A stretch of 26,212 bases of DNA from Candidatus Omnitrophota bacterium (GCA_003485765.1 DNHS01000016.1:1-26212), one strand, 5' to 3'. Numbered from the stretch's first letter, positions 7,679 to 16,013 are shown. The notes: a model not told the origin generated them from the letters alone. A program made the numbers and translations.

Positions 7679-7755
7679 CGGGGCGTAGCGCAGTTGGCTA
7701 GCGCGCTTGCTTCGGGAGCAAGAGGTCGCTGGTTCGAATCCAGCCGCCCCGACCA
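7679..7755 (+). tRNA. tRNA-Pro, anticodon CGG
   Basis: The acceptor stem CGGGGCG (7679-7685) pairs with CGCCCCG (7745-7751), followed by discriminator A and an encoded CCA (7753-7755). The anticodon stem CTTGC/GCAAG encloses the loop TTCGGGA, giving anticodon CGG. The T-arm is CTGGTTCGAATCCAG. The length is 77 nt. A TATAAT at 7670-7675 lies too close to be its own promoter, so it may be cut out of the rmuC transcript. Confidence 0.96.
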
Positions 7756-7867
7756 CTATAATAAATGTCCGGTGGGATAGCGACTTATTATCTTACAGAC
7801 AGCCAATCGATAGCTCTCTCTAGCAATATTACCAGGAATAAAGAGGTAATCAGGAGAAAAGAGTTGC

Positions 7868-8140
7868 ATGAAAAGGGCGCATATACTATATTCTGGACAA
7901 GTACAAGGAGTTGGATTCAGGTATACTGCTCAGGATATTGCAATGAGCCTGGGTTTAACCGGCTGGGTTAAAAATTTAGAAGATGGAAGGGTGGAAATCG
8001 TTGCTGAAGGAAAAGAAAAAGATTTAAATGAATTCTTGGATAAGATATCAAAAGGCCAATTAGGCCGCTATATTAAAAATGTGGAATTATCTTGGGAAAA
8101 ATCAGCCGGAGAATTTGATAGTTTTGAAATAGTATTTTAA
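7868..8140 (+). CDS. acyP: acylphosphatase
   Basis: It is a small cytoplasmic enzyme (90 aa) that hydrolyses acyl phosphates such as carbamoyl or 1,3-bisphosphoglyceroyl phosphate. The signature GQVQGVGFRYTA carries the catalytic Arg18, and GWVKN gives Asn36, the two residues needed for catalysis. The ATG at 7868 has AGGAG about 11 nt upstream (7852-7856). The 112 bases between the tRNA and this gene hold no recognisable element. ligA begins 2 nt after its stop. No functional tie to ligA is evident. Confidence 0.94.
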   Translation: MKRAHILYSGQVQGVGFRYTAQDIAMSLGLTGWVKNLEDGRVEIVAEGKEKDLNEFLDKISKGQLGRYIKNVELSWEKSAGEFDSFEIVF

Positions 8141-8142
8141 TC

Positions 8143-10146
8143 ATGAAAGATATAAAGAAAAGAATCCAAGATTTGAGAAAAGAGATTATTTCCCATAATA
8201 AAAAATATTATGTGGATAATAAGCCTGAAATCTCTGACAGGGAATACGACGCTCTAATGGATGAACTTAAAAAATTAGAGGAATCTTATCCTGAACTTAT
8301 TGCGCCTGACTCCCCTACCCGTAGAGTTGGCGGCGAAGCCCTGAAGGAATTCAAAACAGTAGAGCACAAGGTCCCAATGCTCAGCATAGACAACACTTAT
8401 TCTCCCGAAGAGATAATAGAGTTTGACGAACGGGTGAGGAAGAATCTGGAAGTTGATAAATTAGATTATGCAGTTGAATTAAAAATAGACGGCGTCAGTA
8501 TATCGCTTCTTTATGAAAATGGAAAGTTTATCAGGGGAGCTACGCGGGGCGATGGGATTAAAGGAGACGATGTTACTTTAAATTTAAAGACAATAAAGAG
8601 CCTTCCGCTTAAGCTGGAAGTCAAAAAGGGCATATTGGCGCTTGAATCGTTTGAAGCAAGGGGCGAGGTGTATATGCCGGCTAAGTCATTTCTTGAGATA
8701 AACGAAGAAAAGGAAGAGCTCGGCGAAGAGCTTTTTGCGAATCCCAGGAATGCGGCAGCAGGCTCTTTAAAACTGCTTGATAGCTCAAGGTTAGCTAAAA
8801 GGCATTTAGATATGTGGATATACGGGGTTGGTCATGTAGAAGGCAGGGAATTTCAGACTCAGTCTGAAGCGCTTATTTTTTTAAGGGACAGCGGATTTCG
8901 CGTGAACTCTAATATTAAGAAATGCAGCTCAATAGAAAAAGTTATCGAATATTGTAATGAATGGCAGGAGAAGAGGCGTAAACTTGAGTATGATATAGAT
9001 GGCATGGTTATAAAAGTAGATTCTTTTTCATATCAGAGATCTCTTGGCCAGACATCTAAAAGCCCGCGATGGATGATAGCGTATAAATTTCCCGCGGAAA
9101 GAAAAGAGACTATTCTTAAAGATATACTTGTCCAGGTCGGAAGGACAGGCACTCTTACGCCTGTAGCTATTTTAAGGCCCATAGAACTCGCTGGCAGCAC
9201 TGTAAGCCGCGCGTCGCTTCATAACCAAGATGAGATTGCGCGTAAAGACGTAAGAATAGGTGATCATGTTCTGGTTGAAAAAGCAGGCGAAATTATACCG
9301 CAGATAGTTAGAGTAGTGAAAAAGAAACGCAAGGGCTCTGAAAAAGAATTTTTTATGCCCAAAATTTGCCCTGCGTGCGGAAGCGCTGTAAAAAAACTTA
9401 AAAATGAGGTAGCGCTACGATGCGAGAATATGAGCTGCCCAGCTCAATTAAAAGAAAGGGTCAGGCATTTTGCGTCAAGAGATGCAATGGATATAGAGGG
9501 CATGGGTGACGCTATTGTGGCTCAATTGGTAGATAAGCAAATGATAAAAGATTACGGGGATATTTATATTTTAAAACATGAAAAATTGGCTAATCTTGAA
9601 AGAATGGCTGATAAATCCGCTACAAACCTTATCAGCGCAATAGAAAAAAGCAAGTCTAATTCATTTAACAGGCTGGTGTATGGCCTGGGTATAAGGCATG
9701 TTGGAGTAAGAAGCGCCTGGGTACTTGTATCCAGGTTCAAGTCTCTTGATAGGCTGGCAAGCTCAGGTATCGAGGAGCTCCAAAGTATAAATGAGATAGG
9801 GCCTGTAATGGCAGAGAGTATCTTTAATTTTTTCAGAACAGAAGAAAATAAGAAAATTATTGAGAAATTAAGGTATAATGGCGTAAATATAGAAGAAAAA
9901 GATTCTTTTTTGAAGTCTAAAAATCTGGAAGGCAAAACCTTTGTTGTTACAGGGTCTCTGGAAAGTTTTTCAAGAAACGAAATAGAAGAACTTATACGTA
10001 AGGCCGGCGGCAATGCCTCTTCAAGCGTCAGCAAGAATACAGATTATATAGTGGCGGGCAAAGAGCCCGGCTCTAAATTTGAAAAGGCAAAGCAGCTTGG
10101 CGTAAAAATCATAGACGAAAACGAATTCAAAAAACTCATAAGCTGA
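8143..10146 (+). CDS. ligA: NAD-dependent DNA ligase LigA
   Basis: It seals nicks in duplex DNA using NAD+ and is essential in replication and repair. The domain order is normal: the Ia domain with NAD-binding Tyr residues near the N-terminus, the adenylation motif ELKIDG with Lys114, an OB fold (VGRTGTLTPVA), a four-Cys zinc finger (CPAC, then CENMSC), helix-hairpin-helix repeats, and a C-terminal BRCT domain from about residue 590 (LEGKTFVVTGSLESFSR). The 667 aa length is typical. It starts 2 nt after acyP without a clear ribosome-binding site, so translation is probably coupled. A hairpin element (copy C) starts at the base right after its stop codon. Confidence 0.98.
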   Translation: MKDIKKRIQDLRKEIISHNKKYYVDNKPEISDREYDALMDELKKLEESYPELIAPDSPTRRVGGEALKEFKTVEHKVPMLSIDNTYSPEEIIEFDERVRKNLEVDKLDYAVELKIDGVSISLLYENGKFIRGATRGDGIKGDDVTLNLKTIKSLPLKLEVKKGILALESFEARGEVYMPAKSFLEINEEKEELGEELFANPRNAAAGSLKLLDSSRLAKRHLDMWIYGVGHVEGREFQTQSEALIFLRDSGFRVNSNIKKCSSIEKVIEYCNEWQEKRRKLEYDIDGMVIKVDSFSYQRSLGQTSKSPRWMIAYKFPAERKETILKDILVQVGRTGTLTPVAILRPIELAGSTVSRASLHNQDEIARKDVRIGDHVLVEKAGEIIPQIVRVVKKKRKGSEKEFFMPKICPACGSAVKKLKNEVALRCENMSCPAQLKERVRHFASRDAMDIEGMGDAIVAQLVDKQMIKDYGDIYILKHEKLANLERMADKSATNLISAIEKSKSNSFNRLVYGLGIRHVGVRSAWVLVSRFKSLDRLASSGIEELQSINEIGPVMAESIFNFFRTEENKKIIEKLRYNGVNIEEKDSFLKSKNLEGKTFVVTGSLESFSRNEIEELIRKAGGNASSSVSKNTDYIVAGKEPGSKFEKAKQLGVKIIDENEFKKLIS

Positions 10147-10199
10147 ACAACTTGACACTTTAACTGACACTTTAACAATGTTAAAATGTCAAGTTGTTT
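10147..10199. repeat. intergenic hairpin element, copy C (after ligA)
   Basis: Arms 10147-10164 and 10180-10197 pair at 17 of 18 positions around a 15-nt loop. The loop contains an exact second copy of the 12-mer TGACACTTTAAC (10153-10164 and 10165-10176). Removing one copy leaves a 39-nt hairpin with an ACAATG centre, like copies A and B. It begins immediately after the ligA TGA. The T-run is only three bases long, so a terminator role is doubtful. Confidence 0.72.
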
Positions 10200-10215
10200 G
10201 AGGAAAGAAGGGGAT

Positions 10216-10704
10216 ATGAACAGACGATTTAGATATATTGTTATTTTGATATTGTGCATATCGATTGTAGGGTGCGCGGGGATGCAGAGAAAGTTCACGC
10301 GTAAAAAACAGCAGGAGGAAAAGCCGCTGCCTATTGTTACTACATATGATTATGCAATAGAGCAAAGAGTGGACGAGCTTTATAAAAAACGGTTTTTATT
10401 CTGGAAATCATGGCAAGGGGAATTGATTTACAGGATGGACGACTCTTATAAAAAAAGAACAGAGTGTTATAATGAACTAATGCAGAATTTACTGGAGATG
10501 CAGAAATATCTTAATGACGAAAAATATAAAGAGCTGGAAGGTTTTATAGCAGAAATAAAATCAGTAGACCTTGATGTTAAAAAGATTAATTTGACAAACA
10601 GCGAGAAATACAGAATTACGCAGGTTTTAGAGAAGACAAAGCGGCTTATAGATAAAAGATTTTCGTATAGCCACGTAAAGGATTCTCTCCAGTTAAGGAA
10701 ATAA
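10216..10704 (+). CDS. small lipoprotein of unknown function
   Basis: With the ATG at 10216 the protein is 162 aa, starting MNRRFRYIVILILCISIVGC, a clear lipoprotein signal peptide with lipobox IVGC. The mature part is strongly charged and predicted helical (KKQQEEKP, then EQRVDELYKKRFLFWKSW, repeated K/E-rich helices), without known enzymatic motifs. AAGGGG lies just upstream of this start (10208-10213). An extension to 10186 would add ten residues before the signal peptide and overlap the hairpin, so I reject it. I do not recognise the family. Its helical, charged body suggests an envelope-associated structural role, but this is a guess. Confidence 0.78.
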   Translation: MNRRFRYIVILILCISIVGCAGMQRKFTRKKQQEEKPLPIVTTYDYAIEQRVDELYKKRFLFWKSWQGELIYRMDDSYKKRTECYNELMQNLLEMQKYLNDEKYKELEGFIAEIKSVDLDVKKINLTNSEKYRITQVLEKTKRLIDKRFSYSHVKDSLQLRK

Positions 10705-10707
10705 AAA

Positions 10708-11316
10708 GTGCTTATCAAGAAAATAGTCGTAGGGCCTCTGGAATCAAATTGCTATCTTGCAGGCGATGAGAATACAAAAGAGATTTTTGTAATAGACCCG
10801 GGCGGAGACTATAAATCTATAAAAAGCGTTATAGATAAATACAGCCTGAAACCAAAAGCTGTTATCAATACCCACGGCCACGGAGACCATATAGGAGCTA
10901 ATGAGGAGTTTGGCATTCCTGTATGGATATATCGCTTAGATGCCGATTTTTTAATAGATTCTTCCAAAAACCTGTCAGGCGCATTTGGATTTTTTCTAAA
11001 AACAAAATCTGCTTCCAGATTATTAGAAGATGGAGATATCCTAAATATAGGTAAATATAGCCTTGAGGTTATCCATACCCCTGGGCATACGCCAGGTTCT
11101 ATTTGCCTGAAGGCTGTTGGAGTAATCTTCACAGGAGATACGCTTTTTTGCCAAGGTATAGGCAGGACTGATTTTGCATACGGCTCGGAGAAAGATATTA
11201 TAAACTCTATAAAAGAAAAATTATTTACGCTGGATGATGGATATATTATTTATCCAGGCCATGGCCCAAGTTCGACAATAGGGGATGAAAAGCTAAATAA
11301 CTCATTTATTAGGTGA
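10708..11316 (+). CDS. metallo-beta-lactamase-fold hydrolase, glyoxalase II-like
   Basis: It is a binuclear-metal hydrolase. The motif NTHGHGDHIG gives H56, H58, D60 and H61; the later ligands are in HTPGHTPGS, FTGDTLF and YPGHGP. At 202 aa it matches the short YcbL-type glyoxalase II-like family, cytoplasmic thioesterases of unsettled substrate. It starts with GTG at 10708, AAGGA being 8 nt upstream (10695-10699), 3 nt after the lipoprotein stop. Hydroxyacylglutathione hydrolase proper is longer (about 250 aa), so I do not give a symbol. Confidence 0.88.
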   Translation: MLIKKIVVGPLESNCYLAGDENTKEIFVIDPGGDYKSIKSVIDKYSLKPKAVINTHGHGDHIGANEEFGIPVWIYRLDADFLIDSSKNLSGAFGFFLKTKSASRLLEDGDILNIGKYSLEVIHTPGHTPGSICLKAVGVIFTGDTLFCQGIGRTDFAYGSEKDIINSIKEKLFTLDDGYIIYPGHGPSSTIGDEKLNNSFIR

Positions 11317-11325
11317 CAGTACATC

Positions 11326-12213
11326 TTGAATGAATTAATCGAACAATTTTTAAGCTATATATCTGTTGAAAGGGGAATGGCGAATAATACGCTCAGTTCC
11401 TATAAAAGGGATCTTTATAAATTCGCTGGTTATTTAAAATCAAAAAAGATCGATTCCATAGATAAAGTCTCCAGGCAGATGATAAATTCATTTATGATGG
11501 CAGAAAAGGATAGAGGACTTGGTTCTAATTCTATTTCAAGAGAACTTGCGTGTATAAAAAGTTTTTTTAAGTTTCTTTTAAAGGAAAATATAATCAAAGA
11601 AAACGCAGCAACTATTATAGAATCCCCTAAATTATGGAAAAAACTTCCATTTACTCTGAGCGTGAGCGAGGTTGAGGCTTTGTTGAATGCCCCGAATGTC
11701 AGGGATCTCATGGAGATGAGAGATAAGGCTTGCCTGGAGCTCATGTATGCTACAGGGATGAGAGTTTCAGAGCTTGTGAACCTTAAAATGGATGATATTA
11801 ATATGGGGGTTGGTTTTGCAAAATGCTTTGGAAAAGGCTCAAAGGAAAGGATAGTGCCTTTTGGCAAAAAGGCAAAAGAAAGCTTAGAGAGGTATCTGGA
11901 AAAATCCAGGCCGCAATTTTTGAAAAAGAGTATTTCAAATTATTTATTTTTAACCAGGTTATCTAAGCCTATGTCGCGCCAGACATTCTGGAAGATCATA
12001 AAAAGATATGTAAAGGCAGCTAGGATTAAAAAAAACATTACGCCTCATAGTTTAAGGCATTCTTTTGCAACGCACATACTTGAGAGAGGCGCTGACCTGA
12101 GGATAGTGCAGGAAATGCTCGGACATGCTGATATTTCTACAACGCAAATCTATACGCATGTGAGTAAAGACAGATTGAAGTCAATTCATCAAAAGTTCCA
12201 TCCGAGACCGTAA
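11326..12213 (+). CDS. tyrosine recombinase XerC/XerD
   Basis: It resolves chromosome dimers by strand exchange at dif. The N-terminal SAM-like DNA-binding domain (about 1-90, ERGMANNTLSSYKRDL) and the catalytic domain are complete. The catalytic residues are Arg146 (ATGMRVSEL), Lys170 (GKGSKER), His241 and Arg244 (HSLRH), His267 (LGHADISTTQIYTHV) and Tyr276. The spacing matches E. coli XerD almost residue for residue. The start is TTG at 11326, needed to include the conserved N-terminal helix, with AGGTGA upstream (11311-11316). XerD is likelier than XerC from the C-terminal pattern, but one sequence cannot settle it. The housekeeping context argues against a mobile-element integrase. Confidence 0.93.
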   Translation: MNELIEQFLSYISVERGMANNTLSSYKRDLYKFAGYLKSKKIDSIDKVSRQMINSFMMAEKDRGLGSNSISRELACIKSFFKFLLKENIIKENAATIIESPKLWKKLPFTLSVSEVEALLNAPNVRDLMEMRDKACLELMYATGMRVSELVNLKMDDINMGVGFAKCFGKGSKERIVPFGKKAKESLERYLEKSRPQFLKKSISNYLFLTRLSKPMSRQTFWKIIKRYVKAARIKKNITPHSLRHSFATHILERGADLRIVQEMLGHADISTTQIYTHVSKDRLKSIHQKFHPRP

Positions 12214-12233
12214 TTAGTTTAAGGTTTAAAATA

Positions 12234-12866
12234 ATGCAAAATATAAGGAGAGATATAAAAAATTATTTTGAGATGGAAAGGGAAAGCGGTATATCCGAAT
12301 ATCTTTTTTCATCCAAGCCAAAGGATGTCCAGCTATCTTTGGTTAAAAACCAGGTATCGAATTGCCAGAAATGTTCGTTGGGAAAGATGCGGACAAATAG
12401 TGTATTTGGTTCAGGCAATATAAACGCAAAGCTCGTATTTGTCGGAGAGGCGCCTGGCCGTGATGAAGATATACAGGGCATGCCTTTTGTAGGAGAGGCT
12501 GGTATGCTTCTCACAAAAATAATAGAGGCAATGGGCATTAAAAGAGATGATGTTTATATTTGTAATATTCTGAAATGCCGGCCGCCGCAAAATAGAAATC
12601 CATTGCCAGAAGAAATCTCTATATGCATAGATTATCTTTATACTCAGATAGATATGATAAAGCCAAAGATAATATGCGGGCTTGGAAAATTTGCCAGCCA
12701 GACTCTTCTCGGGACAGAGGCGCCTATAAGTAAGCTCAGAGGCACCTGGAGCGAATATAGAGGAATAAAATTCATGCCTACGTATCATCCCGCATATCTT
12801 CTGCGTAATCCCCATGACAAAAAGCTTGTATGGGAAGACATGAAGAAAATAATGAATGAATTATAA
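12234..12866 (+). CDS. uracil-DNA glycosylase, family 4 (iron-sulfur)
   Basis: It removes uracil from DNA in base-excision repair. Family-4 features are clear: the [4Fe-4S] ligands C44, C47, C115 and C131 (CQKC; then LKC, 15 residues, C), motif A GEAPG (71-75) with GRDEDIQGMPFVG, and the C-terminal HPAYLLR motif. The length is 210 aa, near the usual 200. The fold is the same as in phage SPO1 DNA polymerase N-terminal-domain proteins, a common mis-annotation. AAGG at 12221-12224 precedes the ATG. It overlaps priA by 11 nt, consistent with a repair and replication-restart transcription unit. Confidence 0.94.
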   Translation: MQNIRRDIKNYFEMERESGISEYLFSSKPKDVQLSLVKNQVSNCQKCSLGKMRTNSVFGSGNINAKLVFVGEAPGRDEDIQGMPFVGEAGMLLTKIIEAMGIKRDDVYICNILKCRPPQNRNPLPEEISICIDYLYTQIDMIKPKIICGLGKFASQTLLGTEAPISKLRGTWSEYRGIKFMPTYHPAYLLRNPHDKKLVWEDMKKIMNEL

Positions 12867-14868
12867 ATTTGCAGATATAGTTATTAACCGGCCCATAGAA
12901 AGGCCTTTTACATATTCTATCCCGGAACCTCTCAAAGAGGATATTGAGATAGGTAGCATAGTAGAGGTGTCTTTTGGAAACAAGGTAGTTACGGGTTATG
13001 TGGTGGGGTTTTCTGATAAATGCGACATAGAAAAAATTAAGCCTATAAATAGTATTGTTGATAAAACCCTGTGCGTAGATCCCAAGATGCTGGAGCTTAC
13101 AAAATGGATTTCAACGTATTATTATTCTTCTTGGGGAGAGGCGATCTCAGCAGCTATTCCCAGCGTTCTTAAAAAAGGCGCCTCTGGTAAAAGACAAAGA
13201 AAAGAAAAGCGCGATGAAGAAGAAAAGGAGTTTGAATTTATAGACGGCTCTGATAAACATCTTATGCCTAACGAAGAACAAAAGCTCGCGCTCGATTGCA
13301 TAATGAATTCAATAGATGCAAGGATTCACAGGGTTTTTCTTCTGCACGGCGTAACAGGAAGCGGAAAAACAGAGGTTTATCTTCAATCAATAGCCCATGC
13401 CTTAGAGATCGGGCTTTCCAGCATAATACTTGTCCCTGAGATCTCGCTTACGCCGCAGACTGTAGCGCGTTTCAAAGCAAGATTCGGGGATAAAATAGCA
13501 GTGCTGCATTCAAGGCTTCTTGGGTCCAAGCGTATTTCTGAATGGCGTAGAATAAATTCAGGCGCGGCACAGATCGTTATAGGCGCGCGCTCAGCTGTAT
13601 TTGCGCCTCTTAAAAATCTCGGGCTGATAGTTGTGGACGAGGAACATGAGACATCTTATAAACAGGAGGATGTGCCCAGGTATAACGCAAGAGACGTGGC
13701 AATAAAAAGAGCAGGGCTTTCAAAAGCTATTGTAATATTGGGGAGCGCCACCCCGTCATTAGAATCTTTTTATGCAGCTAAAAATGGAAGATATGCTCTT
13801 ATAGAACTCCCTGAAAGGATAGATTCCAGGCTTTTACCGGCAGTAGATATAGTAGATATGCGGGAGGAGATGACAAGGGCCAAAAAGATTCCTATATTTT
13901 CGCAGAAACTTAAAGAATGGATAGAGAAGGATATAGCTGAAAAAAAACAGGTTATACTTTTTTTAAACAGACGCGGTTTCTCAACATTCATAAATTGCAG
14001 AAAATGCGGGTATGTTATTAAATGCAAACGCTGCAGCGTTAGCCTTACATACCATTTTGATAAGCAAAAACTTGTGTGCCACCATTGTAATTTCAATATG
14101 GAACCGCCTGAAATCTGTCCTGAATGTAATGCCAGCTATTTGAAATATTGGGGCCTTGGCACAGAAAAGGTTGAAAGCGAAACCCACAGGCTTTTTCCGC
14201 AAGCTTCCATAGCGCGTATGGATACTGACGCTACCCACAAGCGCGGCGCGCACGACAAAGTGCTTTCAAAATTTAAGGATGGTCTTATAGATATTTTAAT
14301 AGGCACTCAGATGATAGCCAAGGGCCTGGATTTTCCAAAGGTTACGCTTGTCGGAGTTATATCAGCTGACACAGCTTTAAATCTTCCTGATTTCAGGTCA
14401 GCTGAGCGCACATTTAATTTATTGACGCAAGTCGCAGGCCGCGCTGGAAGGAGCGATCTGGGAGGCAGGGTGATAATACAAAGCTATACGCCTCAGCATT
14501 ATTCAATCCAGGCATCTAAAAATCATGATTACAATACGTTTTACGACAAGGAAATATCGCTGAGAAAAGAGTTATATCTTCCGCCATTCTGTCATATGGT
14601 CAGTTTGACCCTTAGGGGCAGAAAAGAAGAAAGGGTTTTTAAGGCAAGCGATAATTTAAAGTCCAGCCTTGAAAAAGAAATTAAATCTAAAAATATAGAA
14701 ATCCTAGGGCCTGCGCCTTCTCCGATTTCGAAGATGAAAGGCATGTACAGGTGGAATATATTTTTAAGGTCAGAAACCGCAGAAAATATTACCTCTATTT
14801 TGAAAAAGGCGCTGAATAAAAATAAAAGTTCAGGAATTATTATAACAGTGGATGTGGATCCGTCTTAA
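12856..14868 (+). CDS. priA: primosomal helicase PriA
   Basis: It restarts stalled replication forks by unwinding the lagging strand and loading the replicative helicase. The 3'-DNA-binding domain is at 1-105. Helicase motifs include Walker A GVTGSGKT (Lys171), the DEEH box (VDEEHETSYKQ), GSATPSLE, and later LIGTQMIAKGLDFP and TQVAGRAGR. Two zinc centres are given by CRKC, CKRC, CHHC and CPEC. The protein has 670 aa against about 730 in E. coli: the winged-helix domain that normally follows the 3'-binding domain is replaced by a charged linker of about 30 residues (106-135). Its 3' end overlaps the convergent TPR gene by 4 nt. Confidence 0.96.
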   Translation: MNYKFADIVINRPIERPFTYSIPEPLKEDIEIGSIVEVSFGNKVVTGYVVGFSDKCDIEKIKPINSIVDKTLCVDPKMLELTKWISTYYYSSWGEAISAAIPSVLKKGASGKRQRKEKRDEEEKEFEFIDGSDKHLMPNEEQKLALDCIMNSIDARIHRVFLLHGVTGSGKTEVYLQSIAHALEIGLSSIILVPEISLTPQTVARFKARFGDKIAVLHSRLLGSKRISEWRRINSGAAQIVIGARSAVFAPLKNLGLIVVDEEHETSYKQEDVPRYNARDVAIKRAGLSKAIVILGSATPSLESFYAAKNGRYALIELPERIDSRLLPAVDIVDMREEMTRAKKIPIFSQKLKEWIEKDIAEKKQVILFLNRRGFSTFINCRKCGYVIKCKRCSVSLTYHFDKQKLVCHHCNFNMEPPEICPECNASYLKYWGLGTEKVESETHRLFPQASIARMDTDATHKRGAHDKVLSKFKDGLIDILIGTQMIAKGLDFPKVTLVGVISADTALNLPDFRSAERTFNLLTQVAGRAGRSDLGGRVIIQSYTPQHYSIQASKNHDYNTFYDKEISLRKELYLPPFCHMVSLTLRGRKEERVFKASDNLKSSLEKEIKSKNIEILGPAPSPISKMKGMYRWNIFLRSETAENITSILKKALNKNKSSGIIITVDVDPS

Positions 14869-15437
14869 TTTCCGAATTCGCGTTTGAGAGTTCCGAGGGC
14901 ATCAAGGTTCTTGAAGGATTTCAGGACTTCTGTGTCGTTAGGATTTATTTTAAGCGCTGATTCGTAAATTGCTTTAGCATTGCGATAGTCTTCTTTTTTC
15001 ACGTATAGCTCTCCAAGTTTTTTAAGCGTGTCTATATCCTTTGGATTAGCCAGTTTTGCCTCTTCCAGATTATTTATTGCGTGGAGCAGCATTCCTTTTT
15101 TATAAAATATATCAGCGATATTTTTTAATGTTTCAAAATCATTGGGGTTAGACGCTATTATTTTTTCAAATAAGTCAAGGCACCCTGGTATATTGCCTTT
15201 TTTCAACATGCCATTAGCCTGCATTGAAAGAAAAAGTTTATTTACTGAACTTGCAATAGAAGGCTTGGAGCCTTCTGCTTTTTTTTGAAGCGAAAGGTGC
15301 AGATAGCGCCTGGCTTCCAGGTGGTCGTATTGAGTTGATAGCATCTGAGAAAATATCTCAATGGCATAATCGTAATTTTGCTTTTCAAATGCCAACATGC
15401 CCTTGGTAAAGTATTCTTTCAACTCTTTTTCATCCAT
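14865..15437 (-). CDS. tetratricopeptide-repeat protein
   Basis: It is the only minus-strand gene seen. The 190-aa product is almost entirely TPR: about four helix-turn-helix repeats, for example EKQNYDYAIEIFSQML, LFEKIIASNPNDFETLKNIA, LLHAINNLEEAKLANPKDID and DYRNAKAIYESALKINPNDT. No signal peptide or membrane segment is visible, so it is probably a cytoplasmic protein-binding scaffold. The partner cannot be told. A candidate promoter (TTGACA, 17 bp, TAGAAT) puts the transcript start within a base or two of the ATG, and no ribosome-binding site is visible. It is divergent from def. Confidence 0.88.
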   Translation of the reverse strand: MDEKELKEYFTKGMLAFEKQNYDYAIEIFSQMLSTQYDHLEARRYLHLSLQKKAEGSKPSIASSVNKLFLSMQANGMLKKGNIPGCLDLFEKIIASNPNDFETLKNIADIFYKKGMLLHAINNLEEAKLANPKDIDTLKKLGELYVKKEDYRNAKAIYESALKINPNDTEVLKSFKNLDALGTLKREFGN

Positions 15438-15445
15438 ATGGCATA

Positions 15446-15474
15446 ATTCTACATTAAGGTTATATGATTGTCAA
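15446..15474 (-). promoter_or_regulatory. promoter of the TPR gene, minus strand
   Basis: Read on the minus strand: -35 TTGACA (15474-15469), 17-bp spacer, -10 TAGAAT (15451-15446). Only 8 bases lie between the -10 and the ATG, so the transcript would be nearly leaderless. The -35 shares five bases with that of the divergent def promoter. Confidence 0.6.
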
Positions 15475-15496
15475 GATGGAAGAGATATGGTAAAAT
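15468..15496 (+). promoter_or_regulatory. promoter of def-fmt, extended -10 type
   Basis: -35 TTGTCA (15468-15473), 17-bp spacer, -10 TAAAAT (15491-15496), with a TG one base upstream of the -10. The expected start near 15503 is about 4 bases before the def ATG. It overlaps the oppositely oriented TPR promoter at the -35. Confidence 0.6.
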
Positions 15497-15506
15497 AAAA
15501 AAGCAT

Positions 15507-16013
15507 ATGGCAAAGTTAGAAATAAAAATATATCCAGACCCGGTGTTACGCAAAAAAGCCAGGCAGGTGGGAAAAGTAGGCAATGATGAGCGCAAGCTTG
15601 CTTATGATATGATAGAGACAATGCGCTCTAGCAATGGGGTTGGTCTGGCAGCTCCTCAGGTAGGCATTAGTAAACGCATTATAGTTGTAGAAGACATGGT
15701 TGGAGACAATAAGATAGCCCTAACCTTAATTAATCCTAAGATAACTCAGAAAAAAGGAAAGGTAAAGTTTTGCGAAGGCTGTTTGAGTTTGCCAGGCGTT
15801 TCCAACGATGTTATAAGGCCTAAGTTTATTACAGTAGAGGCGCTTAATCTTGACGGAGATATGCTTAAGATAAACGCAGAAGGCCTTCTTGCCAGGATAA
15901 TACAGCACGAAACAGATCATCTGGATGGAATACTTTTTGTAGACAAAATAGGATTTTTGAAGCGCAAGAAGATTATCAAGCAGTTTGGCGCAAAGGTCTG
16001 CATGGAACTTTAA
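15507..16013 (+). CDS. def: peptide deformylase
   Basis: It removes the N-formyl group from new proteins, partner to the formyltransferase encoded next. Motif 1 GVGLAAPQVG (44-53), motif 2 EGCLSLPG with metal-ligand Cys92, and motif 3 QHETDHLDG with His134, Glu135 and His138 are intact. The length is 168 aa with the ATG at 15507. A TTG 13 codons upstream (15468) would start inside the putative -35 box, so I reject it. No Shine-Dalgarno is seen, which agrees with a nearly leaderless transcript. The stop is followed immediately by hairpin copy B. Confidence 0.96.
   Translation: MAKLEIKIYPDPVLRKKARQVGKVGNDERKLAYDMIETMRSSNGVGLAAPQVGISKRIIVVEDMVGDNKIALTLINPKITQKKGKVKFCEGCLSLPGVSNDVIRPKFITVEALNLDGDMLKINAEGLLARIIQHETDHLDGILFVDKIGFLKRKKIIKQFGAKVCMEL

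Noticed and set aside
7758..7791. AT-only 7-bp inverted repeat after the tRNA (ATAATAA/TTATTAT)
   Set aside because: Such weak pairs are expected by chance in AT-rich DNA, and the 20-base loop has no conserved feature.
7765..7971. Short open frame between tRNA-Pro and acyP
   Set aside because: It overlaps the conserved N-terminus of acylphosphatase in another frame and shows no ribosome-binding site or motif.
10152..10187. TTGACA and TAAAAT within hairpin copy C as a promoter for the lipoprotein gene
   Set aside because: The spacing is 24 bp (or 12 bp from the second copy), outside the working range.
11326..12213. Tyrosine recombinase as integrase of a mobile element near the tRNA
   Set aside because: Catalytic spacing matches XerD, neighbours are housekeeping genes, and no duplicated tRNA end or attachment site was seen.
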